Assembly (NCBI GenBank): GCA_030669445.1
Contig: DAOVDP010000088.1
Span: forward strand, 1 to 5,559
Direction: 5' to 3'
DNA from: Candidatus Latescibacterota bacterium
Lineage (GTDB): Bacteria > Latescibacterota > MVCY01
Length of the DNA: 5,559 nt
Made by a program: the position numbers and the translations under genes. This document shows positions 4,864-5,559 of this stretch, piece by piece. Position 1 is the stretch's first letter. Each line of letters starts with the position of its first letter. The notes under the pieces were generated by a model. The model was given only the letters and a program-made list of their open reading frames with translations, ran no database searches and was not told the DNA's origin.

Positions 4864-5559
4864 ATGGCTGAAGAAAAAGAGCTCACTCCGGAGGAGCAAG
4901 ATCGCATCCGCCGGATGAGATGGTGGCACCAAGCCAAGTTTGGGATGTTCATCCATTGGGGTCTTTACAGCGTGATCGGAAGACACGAATGGGTGATGGA
5001 GATGGAGGCTATCCCGGTCGCCGAGTATGAGCAGTTGACAAAGCAATTCAACCCGAAGCCGTTCCCTGCTCGAGAATGGGCGAAGCTGGCCAAACGGGCC
5101 GGAATGAAATACATGGTGATGACCACGAAACACCATGAGGGCTTCTGCCTGTTCGATACGCAGTACACCGACTATTGCGCCCCGAAGGTCTGCGGACGCG
5201 ACCTGGTGGCGGAGTTTGTGGAGGCGGCGCGCTCAGAAGGGCTGCGTGTCGGGTTCTATCACTCGTTGATGGACTGGCACCATCCCGACGGTGCGCGGTG
5301 TGCGGAGGATGAGGCTGCTCGCAAGCGTTTCATCGAGTACATCCATGGACAGGTGCGGGAACTCTGCACCAACTACGGAAAGTTGGATATTCTCTGGTAC
5401 GACGTGAACTGGCCGCTGAGCGCAGAGGGATGGGAGTCGGCAAAGATGAATCGCATGGTTCGTGAGCTTCAGCCGGACATCATCATCAACAACCGTTCGG
5501 GAGTGCCGGAGGATTTCAGCACGCCGGAGCAGCACATAACTGCCGAATCCGCAGGCCGT
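4864..5559 (+). CDS. GH29 alpha-L-fucosidase (3'-partial)
   Basis: The first 232 residues of a glycoside hydrolase family 29 enzyme, which releases terminal L-fucose from glycans by a retaining mechanism. Visible hallmarks are 'WWHQAKFGMFIHWGLYS' (20-36), 'EWAKLAKRAGMKYMVMTTKH' (71-90), the 'KHHEGF' substrate-binding motif (89-94) with 'LFDT', 'GLRVGFYHSLMDW' (126-138), and 'LDILWYD' (174-180), where D180 aligns with the catalytic nucleophile of the family (usual W-F-D-G; here W-Y-D-V). 'DFSTPEQHI' (217-225) is also typical. The N-terminus is charged with no signal peptide, so it is probably cytoplasmic and acts on imported oligosaccharides. AAGGAGG (4851-4857), six bases before the ATG, fixes the start. 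The gene is still open at the right edge. It follows the isomerase-family gene on the same strand, consistent with a fucose-utilisation locus. Confidence 0.9.
   Translation, partial: MAEEKELTPEEQDRIRRMRWWHQAKFGMFIHWGLYSVIGRHEWVMEMEAIPVAEYEQLTKQFNPKPFPAREWAKLAKRAGMKYMVMTTKHHEGFCLFDTQYTDYCAPKVCGRDLVAEFVEAARSEGLRVGFYHSLMDWHHPDGARCAEDEAARKRFIEYIHGQVRELCTNYGKLDILWYDVNWPLSAEGWESAKMNRMVRELQPDIIINNRSGVPEDFSTPEQHITAESAGR

Noticed and set aside
5032..5045. Exact 14-nt match CAGTTGACAAAGCA to 1738-1751
   Set aside because: It lies inside a well-conserved part of the fucosidase coding sequence, and no similarity extends beyond it; it is probably coincidence.

Overview
The window looks like a fragment of a bacterial genome, probably metagenomic, from an uncultured lineage of the FCB superphylum or a neighbouring group (Latescibacteria-, KSB1- or Poribacteria-like). 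The evidence is a secreted-type DUF362 protein ending in an NYPNPFN / FlgD-like C-terminal sorting domain, fucose-catabolism genes, and abundant small intergenic repeats. The phylum is inferred from gene style only; no rRNA or marker gene is present. All recognised genes are on the + strand.

Layout. (1) 2-1381: the 3' part of a gene for a DUF362 protein with a middle beta-sandwich-like domain and a type-IX-style tail; its 5' end lies outside the window. (2) 1382-1939: a long non-coding stretch with a candidate terminator, a ~155-nt repeat (copy A), an 11-bp perfect inverted repeat and a possible promoter. (3) 1940-2655: a two-gene nucleotidyltransferase (MNT) / HEPN toxin-antitoxin-type operon with a 4-base ATGA overlap, visibly AT-richer than the gene upstream. 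(4) 2656-3148: another non-coding stretch, with a dense set of short inverted repeats after the HEPN gene, then copy B of the ~155-nt repeat in the same orientation. (5) 3149-4692: an L-fucose isomerase-family gene split by a one-base frameshift exactly before its conserved G-H-C-G motif. (6) 4693-4863: a spacer holding an imperfect inverted-repeat element (4706-4826). (7) 4864-5559: the 5' part of a cytoplasmic GH29 alpha-L-fucosidase gene, running off the window.

How the parts relate. The isomerase and fucosidase form a plausible fucose-release and fucose-isomerisation pair. The MNT/HEPN operon appears to be an accessory insert between housekeeping-type loci: it is bracketed by the two ~155-nt direct repeats, and its composition differs from at least the upstream gene. 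The most noteworthy observations are the repeat pair, whose long hairpin carries a compensatory base change between copies; the HEPN protein without a visible canonical R-x4-6-H motif; and the frameshift at the catalytic region of the isomerase. I see no CRISPR array, tRNA, rRNA or transposase, and nothing I can call with confidence as an entirely new system.
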